DNA of 64,000 bases from Candidatus Kuenenia stuttgartensis. Lineage in GTDB: Bacteria > Gemmatimonadota > Gemmatimonadetes > Gemmatimonadales > Gemmatimonadaceae. The position numbers were made by a program, and so were the translations under genes. The notes beneath the pieces are model-generated. The model was not told the DNA's origin, searched no databases, and saw only the letters and a program-made list of their open reading frames with translations. The stretch is from contig CALQGY020000002.1 of the NCBI GenBank assembly GCA_943330235.2, forward strand, positions 21,592 to 85,591, given 5' to 3'. Every line of letters starts with the position of its first letter. The stretch's first letter is position 1. This document shows, one piece after another, positions 8,063 to 17,072 of the stretch.

Positions 8063-10507
8063 CTAGTCGCGGCGACGGGTGTGGATGACCAGCACCCCGC
8101 ACGGCGAATCGAGCTTGGCGTAGCGTGAGGGCGTCTGCGACGGGCTCGCGTACCACTCCATCGCCTCGATCTGGTCGGGGGCGAGGCTGTTGATGTCGTA
8201 GGGTTCGGTGGGCCGACCTTGGTTCATGATCTGCCCGTCAACGTAGACCTGCGCATAGCACCCCGCCACGAGCCCGCGAATGCGCTCCAACTCGCTTGGC
8301 TTGTAGATGGACGCCGACTCCTGACCGATGGAGGCGGCAATCGGCACCACGTAGCGTTTGGACATCGGCCACGCACCGCTGCGCCCGCGCACCACGCCGG
8401 CGCCCGGCAGCATCGAGAGCACGTCGCCCAACTTGCGGCCGATATGGCGATCCAGTTCCGCACGATCGAGAAAACTGCCCAGCCCGACGCGGCGATTTTC
8501 CTCGAAATCGCGCAGCCGCACGTCGAGGCGCGACGAGATGACGGCGACCGAGTCCAGGATCGTCGCGGGGCGCAGGATAATGCGACGATCCTCCTCGTCA
8601 TTGGCCGCGAAGGTCAGCGTCGTCGCGAGCACGCCGTAGCCGACGCGCCGCACGAGGATGCTCTGTGTGCCGGCCGGAATGTCGGCCAGTCGGAACTCAC
8701 CGCGGGCGTTGCTTCGTGTGGTCAGCGCCAGCGCCGGCACGGCAATCTCGGCGTCGGCCAACGGTCGTCCGGACGAATCGGCCACCACCACGCCCACAAA
8801 GGCCGCCACGGCGGCGCGGTCCTGCTCCACGATCAACGCGGTGGTCGCGAACCGCTGCTCGGACGAGAGGCGAACCGTCGCGCTCTGCGCACGCCCTCGC
8901 AACGGCAGCGCGCGAATGGTCAGTGGCAGTTCCGTGGGCACACCGCAGAGGCGAAACGCCCCGGACGAATCGGTCTTGGTCTCTAGGCGACGTCCTTGCG
9001 ACTGGAGGCTCGCCGACGTGGCGCCGGCATTGCTGAATTCCGTCCAGTCGGCCGCCACGCGCACGCCGGTGAGCGTGCTGGTATCACGCGCCTCGCGCAC
9101 GGTGCCAAGAATGGCGCCCTTCCCCCGTCCGGCGATGCCGTCCAACACGCTGCCGCACAACGATGCGGAGAGTTGGCGCGCGGTGGGGACGCGGAGCTTC
9201 AGGCGCGCCATGCCGTCGGCGACCATGACGGTGCTTTGGCTCGACGCGCGAATGGAATCCAGCGACGGGGTACGCACGGCGATGGCGTACTCACCCGGGA
9301 GGACGTCGGCCAGCGTGAAGCTCCCGTTGTCGGCGGTCACCGTGTGCACATCGGTGCCCACCAGCGCCACCGTGGCCCGTGCGATGGCGTCTCCCGTTGT
9401 GGAATCGAGGACGACACCGGCGACGGACAAGGCCGGGCGCTTGAAGAGCGTATCCGCGCCGCGACGGAGCACGATCAGTTCACCGCCCGTCGCATTCACC
9501 GCCGACACCCGCACGCGTGTCGCGCGCGGCGAGTCTTTGACCAACTGCGGCATCCGGATCTCCCACGACGAGATCACGATGGAGCCATCGGGCAGGCGCG
9601 TGAATCCCATCGAGCCGCCCGCCGCGAAATCGCGAATGGCCGTGGCACCGGCGGTGAAGGAAAAATCCAGACGCCGCAGCTCGGCGGTGCCGCGTGCGAG
9701 CCAGACGGTGCCACGAATCTCTGAGAGGGCACGGCGCTCGGGCGTCGGTTCGAAGGACACGCCGATTTCGGTGGTATCCGCCGCGGCCACGAGCCGCACG
9801 CAATGGTCCTCGAGAAACGGCGACGAGACCAGCACGTCCAGCCCCGGCGCGTAAAACGTCGTCCAGTCGGCGGCGTCCGTCTGCGTATAGCCGCGTCGCC
9901 GCAGCGTGTCCGGATGCAACGACTTCCACGGCTGCGTGACGTAGTCCGTGCGCACGCGCGCGCCCTGCGAGCGGATCTTGCGCCCGTCGGGCTCCATCGT
10001 GCGCTCGATCTGCATGGTGGTGGCCGTCAGCCCCCGCCCCGATGAGGTCAGCGAGGTCGCGGCAATGGACGTCATGGCCTGATCCCACGCCGATAAAATG
10101 GCGCCGGACTCCGCCGTGCTCTGCCGGCCGCAGGCGCTGCGTTCGACGACGCGGATGGCCTCGAGCGCCACGCGGACGCCGTCCAGCACCAACCGTTCGC
10201 TACTGACGGTGCCGTCGGCCAGCACCTTGGGTGCGGTCACCGAGGGTTGAAAGCCGATGCGCAGCGTGCGGAGGCGGTACGTGCCCGCGTGCGGCGCGGC
10301 GACGCGATACTCGCCGCGATCATTGGTGAGCGCGCGCGCCACGGCCGTCTGCGCCGAATCCAGCAGCACCACCACCACTCCGGAGACCGGATGATCGGTG
10401 GCGTCCACCACGGTGCCCCGCACGACCTGCGCGGAGGCCATGGCCGATACGCCGCACACGGCGAGAGCCATCGAGGCGAGCGTGAACAGCCGGCGGCGGT
10501 ACGTCAT
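8063..10507 (-). CDS. Secreted carboxypeptidase-regulatory-domain protein with a C-terminal TonB-plug-like domain
   Basis: An exported protein of 814 residues. A signal peptide (LFTLASMALAVCGVSAMASA) is followed by a carboxypeptidase D regulatory-like beta-sandwich (VVRGTVVDATDHPVSGV, GEYRVAAPHAGTYRLR). Two or three further copies follow (SVAGVVLDSTTGDAIA; FVGVVVADSSGRPLADAEI). The last 130 residues look like a TonB receptor plug (LGDVLSMLPGAGVVRG, AQVYVDGQIMN, IEAMEWYASPSQTPSRYA), but the protein ends there with no beta-barrel. The family is common in Bacteroidota and Gemmatimonadota; the function is unknown. The start at 10507 has AAGGA six bases upstream, better than the in-frame ATG at 10513. 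A strong hairpin separates it from the upstream E1 gene. Confidence 0.75.
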   Translation of the reverse strand: MTYRRRLFTLASMALAVCGVSAMASAQVVRGTVVDATDHPVSGVVVVLLDSAQTAVARALTNDRGEYRVAAPHAGTYRLRTLRIGFQPSVTAPKVLADGTVSSERLVLDGVRVALEAIRVVERSACGRQSTAESGAILSAWDQAMTSIAATSLTSSGRGLTATTMQIERTMEPDGRKIRSQGARVRTDYVTQPWKSLHPDTLRRRGYTQTDAADWTTFYAPGLDVLVSSPFLEDHCVRLVAAADTTEIGVSFEPTPERRALSEIRGTVWLARGTAELRRLDFSFTAGATAIRDFAAGGSMGFTRLPDGSIVISSWEIRMPQLVKDSPRATRVRVSAVNATGGELIVLRRGADTLFKRPALSVAGVVLDSTTGDAIARATVALVGTDVHTVTADNGSFTLADVLPGEYAIAVRTPSLDSIRASSQSTVMVADGMARLKLRVPTARQLSASLCGSVLDGIAGRGKGAILGTVREARDTSTLTGVRVAADWTEFSNAGATSASLQSQGRRLETKTDSSGAFRLCGVPTELPLTIRALPLRGRAQSATVRLSSEQRFATTALIVEQDRAAVAAFVGVVVADSSGRPLADAEIAVPALALTTRSNARGEFRLADIPAGTQSILVRRVGYGVLATTLTFAANDEEDRRIILRPATILDSVAVISSRLDVRLRDFEENRRVGLGSFLDRAELDRHIGRKLGDVLSMLPGAGVVRGRSGAWPMSKRYVVPIAASIGQESASIYKPSELERIRGLVAGCYAQVYVDGQIMNQGRPTEPYDINSLAPDQIEAMEWYASPSQTPSRYAKLDSPCGVLVIHTRRRD

Positions 10508-10541
10508 AAGCATTCCTTGCGACTACGCGTGGACGACAGAA

Positions 10542-10589
10542 GAACAAACGGCGAACCGCCGAGGACTCAGCGGTTCGCCGTTCGTGTTC
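10542..10589 (-). terminator. Hairpin terminator after the E1 gene
   Basis: A 13-bp perfect stem (AACGGCGAACCGC with GCGGTTCGCCGTT) has a ten-base loop. Beyond a two-base bulge it continues with GAACA/TGTTC. It lies 12 bases after the stop of the minus-strand E1 fusion gene and before the next minus-strand gene. Confidence 0.65.
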
Positions 10590-10601
10590 ACTGACACCTG
10601 C

Positions 10602-12740
10602 TCAGTACGCGGCGAGTTCCACGTAGGCCGCGCGGAACGTCTCCACCTGCGGGAGCGTCGCATCTTCAAGCTGCGGCGCATAGCCGACGAACGTGTCGGT
10701 GCTGGCGATCCGCTTGACCGGGGCATCCAGCCACGCGAAGCAGTCGTCGGCGATGCGGGCGGCGATCTCGGCCCCGTATCCCCAGGACAAGCTGTCTTCG
10801 TGCGCGACGATCACGCGTCCGGTCTTCTTCACGCTCGCGTACACGGCCTCCTGATCCCACGGCGAGAGCGTGCGGAGGTCGATCACTTCGACGTTCGGCC
10901 CGCCCTCCTCGGCGATCTGGTTGGCCGCAACCAGGGCACGCTGCACGGTCGCGCCGTAGGTGACGACGGTGACATCAGTGCCCTCACGCACCGTCCGCGC
11001 CTTGCCGAACGGAATCATGAACTCCGGACCCGGATAGCGGCCCTTGTTGTACGTCTGGCGGTACAAGTGCTTGTGCTCAAGGAAGAGCACCGGATCTTCG
11101 CAGCGGATGGCGGTGCGCAGCAGGCCGTGTGCATCGAGGGCATTGCTGGGGCACACCACGCGCAGGCCGGGCGTATGCGTGAACAGCGACGCACCCGTCT
11201 GCGAGTGATAGATGCCACCGCGGATGTACCCGCCGTAGGTCGTACGAATGACCACCGGCGCGCTGAACGCGTTGTTCGAGCGCCAGCGCATGGTGGCCAA
11301 CTCGTCGCGGATCTGCATGTACGCCGGCCAGATGTAGTCGAAGAACTGAATTTCGACGACCGGCTTGAATCCGCGGTGCGCCAGTCCAATCGCGCGACCG
11401 ACGATGTTCGCTTCGGCGAGCGGCGAGTTAAACACGCGCGCACCGCCGAACTTGGTCTGCAGGCCGTGCGTGACTTTGAAGACACCGCCCTTGCCCTTGA
11501 CCTTGCCGAGATACGCTTCCTTCGAGACGTCGGCCACATCTTCGCCGAAGACCAGCATACGCTCGTTCCGCGTCATCTCGTCGCGCATGCAGGCGTTCAG
11601 CAACTCCACCATCGTGGTGGGTTCGCCGACGAAGTGCGGATCGTGCTCCGTGTCGAACGCCGCGCTGGTCGGGTCCACGTCGGGCGAGTATACGGCAAAG
11701 TGCACGGTGCTCGCGTCGGGCTGCGGCTGCTCCAGCGCGTCGTCGGTGGCCAGCAACAGCTCCGCATCGACGACCTCGCGAATGGCCTCGAGTTCCGCTT
11801 CCGTCGCCACGCCCTCGCGCACGAGGAGCGCCGGAAACGTGGTCAGCGGATCGCGCAGCGCATCGGCTTCACGTTCGGCCGCCGGACGGTAGAACACTTC
11901 GTCGTCCGAGAGCGAGTGCGAGTACGGGCGGATCACCTTCGCATGTACCAGCGCCGGTCCCTTCCGCTCGCGCGCATAGGCCACCGCGCGCTGCATGGTC
12001 TCGAGCGAGGCGAACAGATCGCACCCATCCACCTCTTGCACATAGAGCCCCGGGAACGAGGCCACGAGCTTCGAAATGGATCCACCGGCGGTGTTCACTT
12101 CCACCGGCACCGAGATCGCGTAGCCGTTGTCTTCCACCAAATACACGATGGGCAGCTTGAGATTCGATGCGGTGTTGAGCGACTCCCAGAACTCGCCTTC
12201 GCTGGTCGTGCCGTCGCCAGTGGAGACGAGAACGACTTCGTCGTCGGCGAACCCGTCGGTGATGCCCATCAGCTTGGCGCGCATCGTGCCTTCGGCGGCA
12301 CCGACGGCCTGCAGGAACTGCGTGCCGGTGGGGGACGACGCTGACACGACGTTGAGCGCCTTGTGCCCCCAATGGCTCGGCATCTGGCGGCCGCCCGAGT
12401 TTGGATCGGCCGCGGCGCCGACGGCGCTGTAGAGCATTTCGTTGGGCGTCATGCCGAGCATCAGCATGAGCGCGCGATCGCGGTAATACGTGTAGAACCA
12501 ATCGTGCGTCGCGCGCAGCACCAGGCCGGCAGCCACGAGCACGGCTTCATGACCCGCGCCGGAGATCTGGAAGAAGATCTTATTCTGGCGTTTGAGCTGG
12601 ATCTCCTTGTCGTCGATGCGACGCGACAGGTACATCGTTCGGTATGCATGCAGCAACTGCTCGCGGGAAAGCGGCAGTGCGCGAGAGAGCTCAGCGGCAG
12701 GGCCCTTGCGGGCGCGGCTCGGGCGGGTCGAAATGGCCAT
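10602..12740 (-). CDS. 2-oxo acid dehydrogenase E1, alpha and beta subunits fused (branched-chain type)
   Basis: The thiamine-diphosphate-dependent E1 component of a 2-oxo acid dehydrogenase complex, which decarboxylates a 2-oxo acid and acylates the lipoyl E2. It is 712 residues, about the sum of an alpha and a beta subunit. The alpha part (residues 1 to about 370) has the ThDP motif beginning [15 protein letters not shown] (175-189) and ending at EDN (203-205), plus [11 protein letters not shown], the phosphorylation-loop region of the family. The beta part (from about 375) has [40 protein letters not shown] and [10 protein letters not shown]. Such alpha-beta fusions are usually annotated as 2-oxoisovalerate dehydrogenases; pyruvate specificity cannot be excluded. 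No E2 or E3 gene is nearby. The start has only a weak purine stretch upstream. Confidence 0.88.
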   Translation of the reverse strand: MAISTRPSRARKGPAAELSRALPLSREQLLHAYRTMYLSRRIDDKEIQLKRQNKIFFQISGAGHEAVLVAAGLVLRATHDWFYTYYRDRALMLMLGMTPNEMLYSAVGAAADPNSGGRQMPSHWGHKALNVVSASSPTGTQFLQAVGAAEGTMRAKLMGITDGFADDEVVLVSTGDGTTSEGEFWESLNTASNLKLPIVYLVEDNGYAISVPVEVNTAGGSISKLVASFPGLYVQEVDGCDLFASLETMQRAVAYARERKGPALVHAKVIRPYSHSLSDDEVFYRPAAEREADALRDPLTTFPALLVREGVATEAELEAIREVVDAELLLATDDALEQPQPDASTVHFAVYSPDVDPTSAAFDTEHDPHFVGEPTTMVELLNACMRDEMTRNERMLVFGEDVADVSKEAYLGKVKGKGGVFKVTHGLQTKFGGARVFNSPLAEANIVGRAIGLAHRGFKPVVEIQFFDYIWPAYMQIRDELATMRWRSNNAFSAPVVIRTTYGGYIRGGIYHSQTGASLFTHTPGLRVVCPSNALDAHGLLRTAIRCEDPVLFLEHKHLYRQTYNKGRYPGPEFMIPFGKARTVREGTDVTVVTYGATVQRALVAANQIAEEGGPNVEVIDLRTLSPWDQEAVYASVKKTGRVIVAHEDSLSWGYGAEIAARIADDCFAWLDAPVKRIASTDTFVGYAPQLEDATLPQVETFRAAYVELAAY

Positions 12741-12846
12741 CGGTAGTCGATCTCGGGGAGGCAGGAGACAACACCGGAAAATAGCGTGTCGCGCACGCTA
12801 CGCGAACATTCTTGCCTCAGTCGGGTTCCCACCGCACTTTGCATAT

Positions 12847-13332
12847 ATGCATGCACCTACCGCTCCCATGACGCCGACCAGCGGCCACTGCGCCTTCTGC
12901 GACCTGATTCGCGGTGCCGCGGAGGTCTCCATCGTCTACGAGGACGCCACCGCGATCGCCTTTCTGGACATCCAGCCGGTGAATCCCGGTCACGTGCTCG
13001 TGGTGCCGCGCGATCACTACGAGATTCTGCAAGACATTCCCCGGCGTGTCGGGGCTCACCTGTACGAAGTCGCGGCCAAGCTGATACCCGTGGTACAAGC
13101 CGCCTCAGGCGCGACGGACATGAACATCGTCGTGAACTCGGGCGCGGCGGCCGGCCAAAATGTGATGCACTATCACATTCACCTCATCCCGCGACGGAGC
13201 GGCGACGGCTTCGACGTCCCGTTGCCGTTCCCCGAGTCCACCATGCCCAACCGTCAGCAATTGGACGCGATGGCGGCACGCATCGGCAGTATGCTGCGCG
13301 ACCCGCTGCGAAACAGTGGCATGAAGGAGTAG
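12847..13332 (+). CDS. HIT family nucleotide-binding protein
   Basis: A small cytoplasmic nucleotide hydrolase or transferase of 161 residues, acting on compounds such as AppppA or aminoacyl-adenylates in characterised relatives. The active-site histidine triad HYHIHLIPR is at about residues 108-116, and the N-terminal CAFCDLI pair (Cys15, Cys18) is typical of zinc-carrying HIT proteins. VNPGHVLVVPRDH is a second conserved block. The start could be ATG 12847 or ATG 12868; neither has a good Shine-Dalgarno sequence. The gene is divergent from the E1 fusion, and a transglutaminase follows 47 bases downstream. Confidence 0.88.
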   Translation: MHAPTAPMTPTSGHCAFCDLIRGAAEVSIVYEDATAIAFLDIQPVNPGHVLVVPRDHYEILQDIPRRVGAHLYEVAAKLIPVVQAASGATDMNIVVNSGAAAGQNVMHYHIHLIPRRSGDGFDVPLPFPESTMPNRQQLDAMAARIGSMLRDPLRNSGMKE

Positions 13333-13379
13333 CCGCCGCGGTGCATGGACTTCACGGTCGCCCGCGTCCACTGTTCTCC

Positions 13380-15371
13380 ATGCCACTTCGTCACTGGATT
13401 GTCGCGGGCGCGCTCGCGGTCACACCGCTCGCCGTCACACCGCTGGCCCTCGGCGCGCAGCGCCCCGCGCCGCCTCTCGCCGCCGCGCCGTCGGATTCGA
13501 TCGTGCGACTCGCCGTTGATCCCGCCCGATTTGCCGGTCGGCCCTACGTCGTGCTGTTGGATGAGTCGATCAATCGGGTTGAGGCCGACGGACGGGCGCT
13601 CAAACGCGCGCGACAGGTGTACCAGATTCTCGATCCGGCCGTTGTGCGCGGACTCTCCGAGCGCGCCTTTGGCTACGCGCGTTCCCATCAGACGCTGACC
13701 GTCGACTGGATTCGGGTACTGACGCCCACCGGCGAGGTGCTCAGCGACAAGCCGGCGCAGGAGCAGGAATCCGACGTCGCCGCGCAGCTGTCCAATCCGG
13801 TCTATCAGGAGCAGCGCGTGCGTCGCGTCTCCCTGTCCGGTGTGGCGGTCGGCACCATCCTCGACGTGCAGTACACCCTCACCGAAAACGCCCCGTATCG
13901 CGTCGGTGATTTCCTGGCCGCGTGGACGATCAACAGTGTGCTCCCCGTCGTGCGCACGCGCTTCGTGCTCGACGTACCCGAGCGCTACACACCGCGCATC
14001 GTCGAACGCAACCTGACCTTCCGGCGCAACGACGTGACGACGGCGGGACGTCGTGTCGCGACGTGGGAAGCGCGCGACCTGCAGCCCATCCGCGCGGAGC
14101 CCTTCGCGGCCGACTCGAACGGCGTCGTGATGTCGATCGGCGTGGCGTCGCCCGATAGCTGGAATGACATCGCGGCATGGTACGCCGCGCTTGCGCGTGA
14201 TCGCTATACCATCACGCCCCTCGTCGCGACGCGCATCGATTCGCTCGTGCGGGCCAGCGGTGCCCGCACGCGACTCGATACCATTCGCGCGGTGCATCGC
14301 TGGGTGGCGCAGGATGTTCGCTACGTCTCCGTGTCCCTCGGCATCGGTGGCTATCAGCCGCGCGCGCCGGCCGACGTGCTGGCCTCGGGATTCGGTGACT
14401 GTAAGGACAAGGCGACGCTGTTTGTCGCCGCGCTGCGCCGCTATCGCATCGCCGCCAATCCGGTGCTGCTCTCGCTTGGTGGCAAGCCCGATCCCGAGCT
14501 GCCGTCCATCTACCAGTTCAATCATGCGATTGCGGCGGTGCAGGAAGGCACCGGCTGGACGTTCACCGATCTGACGGCGGAGTTCGTGCCCTACGGTACC
14601 ATCCCCGAACCGTATCAAGGACAGTTTGGTATTGTCGTGATGCCGGACGGGCGCGCGCAGAACGTCCGCTTCCCGCAATCACCCATCGACGCCAATGGCT
14701 CCACACTGCGCCTGCAGTTGACGCTCGATACCGCGGGACACGTGGAGGCGCATGTCTCTGAAGAGGCGCGTGGGAGCGTCGCCGCCGGGATGCGCAACGC
14801 CTTCGGCGCACCGCTGGATTCCGCGCGGCGCGGCGGCATGCAGAAGGCCCTCGCGCAGCGCCTGTTCGCGACCGATGCAACCGCCTCCGGGCTGGTCGCG
14901 TTTGATGGCCATGATCTCGCGGCCACGACCGCGCTGTCGTACGACGTCCACGCGGACAACGTGCTCAAGTCGGTCGGTACGTCGCGATTGTTCAGCATGA
15001 ACGCCGTCTTCCGCGGGCCCGCGCGTGGCTTCAAGAACCTTGCGCGCGATCTCGAGTCCCGCACGCTGCGCCTGTTCCCGATCGATGCATCGCAGATCCT
15101 AGGGCAGCTCGAAACCGTCACGGATCTGCACATCACCGTGCCCGCGGGATGGAAAGCGGAGCTGCCCAAGAACATCGTGGCCACCAGCTTCTTCGGGCGC
15201 TACGAGTCCACGTGGACGCAAGACGGTCGCGACGTCCATCTGGTGCGACGGATCCGCGGTGAGCGGGGCATCTTCCCGCCGCAGCGGATCAGCGAGATCA
15301 TTGTATGGCTCAAAGCGGTCGGCGCGGACGACTACGATTTCCTGTCCCTCACACCAACATCGGTGCCCTGA
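13380..15371 (+). CDS. Exported DUF3857 and transglutaminase-like domain protein
   Basis: A secreted protein of 663 residues. After the signal peptide (which contains a VTPLA duplication) comes a DUF3857-like beta-rich domain (LTENAPYRVGDFLAAWTIN). A transglutaminase-like core follows. Its catalytic Cys lies in SGFGDCKDKATLF, with the likely His in FNHAIAAV and the Asp in TFTDLTAEF. The C-terminal 200 residues form a second beta-rich domain of DUF3858 type. The family usually acts in the periplasm; the substrates are unknown. The frame is open upstream to 12786, but ATG 13380 is the first start giving a secretory N-terminus. Its stop TGA directly precedes the ATG of the zinc peptidase gene, which suggests an operon. 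Confidence 0.8.
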   Translation: MPLRHWIVAGALAVTPLAVTPLALGAQRPAPPLAAAPSDSIVRLAVDPARFAGRPYVVLLDESINRVEADGRALKRARQVYQILDPAVVRGLSERAFGYARSHQTLTVDWIRVLTPTGEVLSDKPAQEQESDVAAQLSNPVYQEQRVRRVSLSGVAVGTILDVQYTLTENAPYRVGDFLAAWTINSVLPVVRTRFVLDVPERYTPRIVERNLTFRRNDVTTAGRRVATWEARDLQPIRAEPFAADSNGVVMSIGVASPDSWNDIAAWYAALARDRYTITPLVATRIDSLVRASGARTRLDTIRAVHRWVAQDVRYVSVSLGIGGYQPRAPADVLASGFGDCKDKATLFVAALRRYRIAANPVLLSLGGKPDPELPSIYQFNHAIAAVQEGTGWTFTDLTAEFVPYGTIPEPYQGQFGIVVMPDGRAQNVRFPQSPIDANGSTLRLQLTLDTAGHVEAHVSEEARGSVAAGMRNAFGAPLDSARRGGMQKALAQRLFATDATASGLVAFDGHDLAATTALSYDVHADNVLKSVGTSRLFSMNAVFRGPARGFKNLARDLESRTLRLFPIDASQILGQLETVTDLHITVPAGWKAELPKNIVATSFFGRYESTWTQDGRDVHLVRRIRGERGIFPPQRISEIIVWLKAVGADDYDFLSLTPTSVP

Positions 15372-16259
15372 ATGCGGTGGACTCCCGGCGGGCGTAGTCA
15401 AAATCTCGAGGATCAGCGTGGTGCCGACCCGTCGTCCGGCGGTGGGTTTCGTGGCGGCGGCGGTGGCGGCGGACGGCGCATGGGGCTGGGCGGTCTCCTC
15501 GTGCTCATCGTACTGAGTGTGATCCTCAAGAAGGACCTCGTCAGCGGTCTTGGCGGATTGCCCAGCGGCGGCGTCCCGGAGGCCTCCGCGCCCGTCTCCT
15601 CGGGGCGCGCGGCGCCCGTGCAGGATGCCGGCGAGGAGAACACGGTGCAGCTCCTCTCCATGGTGCTGGACAGTGCGCAGTCGGAGTGGGGGCGCGAGGT
15701 CCCGCGGTACCGCGATGCGAAGCTCGTGCTCTTCCGGGATGCCATCACGTCGGCGTGCGGATTCGCGGAAGCGGCCACGGGGCCGTTCTACTGCCCCGGC
15801 GATCAAAAGGTGTATCTCGATCTGGCGTTCTTCGATCAGCTCAAAGGACAGTTCGGTGCGCCGGGCGAGTTTGCCCAGGCCTATGTGCTGGCGCATGAAA
15901 TCGGACATCATGTGCAGAATCTGCTGGGCACCGAACGCAAGTTGCGCGCGGCACAACGGGCCAACCCAGCGAGCGCGAATCGCCTGTCGGTGGCGATGGA
16001 GCTGCAGGCCGACTGCTATGCGGGCGTGTGGGGCTTCCACGCGGCGCAATACGGTCAGCTTGAGGCGGGTGATCTGTCCGCCGGGCTGAAGGCCGCCGCG
16101 GCCGTCGGCGACGACCGCTTGCAGCGCATGGGCGGCGGCCGCGTGAATCCGGAAACGTTTACGCACGGATCGTCCGCCGACCGCGCACGCTGGTTCACGC
16201 GCGGATTCGAGTCCGGCGATGCGAGCCAGTGCGACACCTTCGCGTCGGTGCGTCAGTGA
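15372..16259 (+). CDS. Neutral zinc metallopeptidase, YpfJ family
   Basis: A membrane-anchored predicted zinc peptidase of 295 residues. The N-terminus is Gly-rich (FRGGGGGGGRRMGLGG), then one membrane segment (GLLVLIVLSVILKK) and a linker. The catalytic domain carries HEIGHHVQN, with a downstream LQADCYAGVW likely to give the third metal ligand, and CPGDQKVYLDL upstream. Architecture and length match the YpfJ/putative neutral zinc metallopeptidase family, whose substrates are not established. The start codon immediately follows the transglutaminase stop, and the stop overlaps the next start as GTGA, so the three genes appear translationally linked. Confidence 0.87.
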   Translation: MRWTPGGRSQNLEDQRGADPSSGGGFRGGGGGGGRRMGLGGLLVLIVLSVILKKDLVSGLGGLPSGGVPEASAPVSSGRAAPVQDAGEENTVQLLSMVLDSAQSEWGREVPRYRDAKLVLFRDAITSACGFAEAATGPFYCPGDQKVYLDLAFFDQLKGQFGAPGEFAQAYVLAHEIGHHVQNLLGTERKLRAAQRANPASANRLSVAMELQADCYAGVWGFHAAQYGQLEAGDLSAGLKAAAAVGDDRLQRMGGGRVNPETFTHGSSADRARWFTRGFESGDASQCDTFASVRQ

Positions 16260-17035
16260 CCGACGCCATGCGCGATGCCCCGCGTCCCGGTGTCCTCGAG
16301 GAACTCGCGTGGCCCGCGGTCCGCTCGGCGCCATGGCCCGTCGCCCTCATGCCCTGGGGCGCGACCGAAGCGCACAACACGCATCTGCCCTACGGCACCG
16401 ACACCATGCTGGGTCGCGAGGTCGCGGCGCGTGTGGCCGCCGCGTGCGCACAGCGTGACGTGCGCGTGGCGGCGCTTCCGGCCATGCCGTTCGGCGTCAA
16501 CACCACGCAGTTGGATCTCCCCATGACGCTCAACGTCATGCCCTCCACACAGCTCATGCTGCTGCGCGATATGGTGCGCAGTCTCGAGCCGCACGGGGTG
16601 CGCGCGTTGGTGCTGCTCAATGCGCACGGTGGCAATGAACTGCGGGCGCTCGTGCGAGAGCTGCAACCCGAGACGACGCTGTTGCTCGTTATCGTCAACT
16701 GGTGGCAGGCGGGTGATCACGCGCTCTTTGCCGAGCCCGGGGACCACGCGGGCGCGTTGGAAACGGCGGCCGTGTTACACGTGGCGCCGCACCTGGTGGC
16801 CGATCGCGCGACGTGGGGCCAGGGGCACGCGCGACGCAGTGTGCTCGACGGCGTGCGTGCCGGGTGGGCTTGGATCCCACGGCGATGGACGCAGGTCACC
16901 GACGACACGGGGGTCGGTAACCCGCAGGAGGCGACCGCCGAGCAGGGCGCTGCGTTTGTGGCGCAGGCGGTGTCGCGTATCAGCGCGCTCTGCGTGGAGC
17001 TCGCAACACTCGATCCGGCGGCGATGTACATCTGA
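16256..17035 (+). CDS. Creatininase family amidohydrolase
   Basis: A cytoplasmic metal-dependent amidohydrolase of 259 residues in the creatininase/MftE/ArfB-like superfamily. The metal-binding block WGATEAHNTHLPYGTD and the LNAHGGNE motif are both clear, and a third acidic/His site is likely around PGDHAGALETAA. Family members hydrolyse creatinine, formamidopyrimidines or peptide cofactor precursors; this one cannot be assigned. GTG 16256 overlaps the stop of the peptidase gene (GTGA) and is preferred over the ATG at 16229. The last four codons and the stop form the left arm of a long hairpin. Confidence 0.8.
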   Translation: MTDAMRDAPRPGVLEELAWPAVRSAPWPVALMPWGATEAHNTHLPYGTDTMLGREVAARVAAACAQRDVRVAALPAMPFGVNTTQLDLPMTLNVMPSTQLMLLRDMVRSLEPHGVRALVLLNAHGGNELRALVRELQPETTLLLVIVNWWQAGDHALFAEPGDHAGALETAAVLHVAPHLVADRATWGQGHARRSVLDGVRAGWAWIPRRWTQVTDDTGVGNPQEATAEQGAAFVAQAVSRISALCVELATLDPAAMYI

Positions 17036-17063
17036 CGGCAATGGGCGCCGTCAGATGTACATC
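17023..17063. terminator. 17-bp perfect hairpin overlapping the end of the creatininase gene
   Basis: GATGTACATCTGACGGC, a seven-base loop and GCCGTCAGATGTACATC. The left arm contains the last codons and the TGA stop of the plus-strand gene. The right arm lies just before the end of the convergent NAD synthetase gene (stop 17073). It is probably a bidirectional terminator, and there is no T tract. Confidence 0.7.
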
Positions 17064-17072
17064 ACGGACGTC

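Noticed and set aside
10398..12344. 648-codon plus-strand frame over the E1 fusion
   Set aside because: It lies antisense to an intact E1 enzyme and reads as low-complexity Arg/His/Gly protein.
13254..14678. 474-codon minus-strand frame over the transglutaminase gene
   Set aside because: Antisense shadow with no domain.
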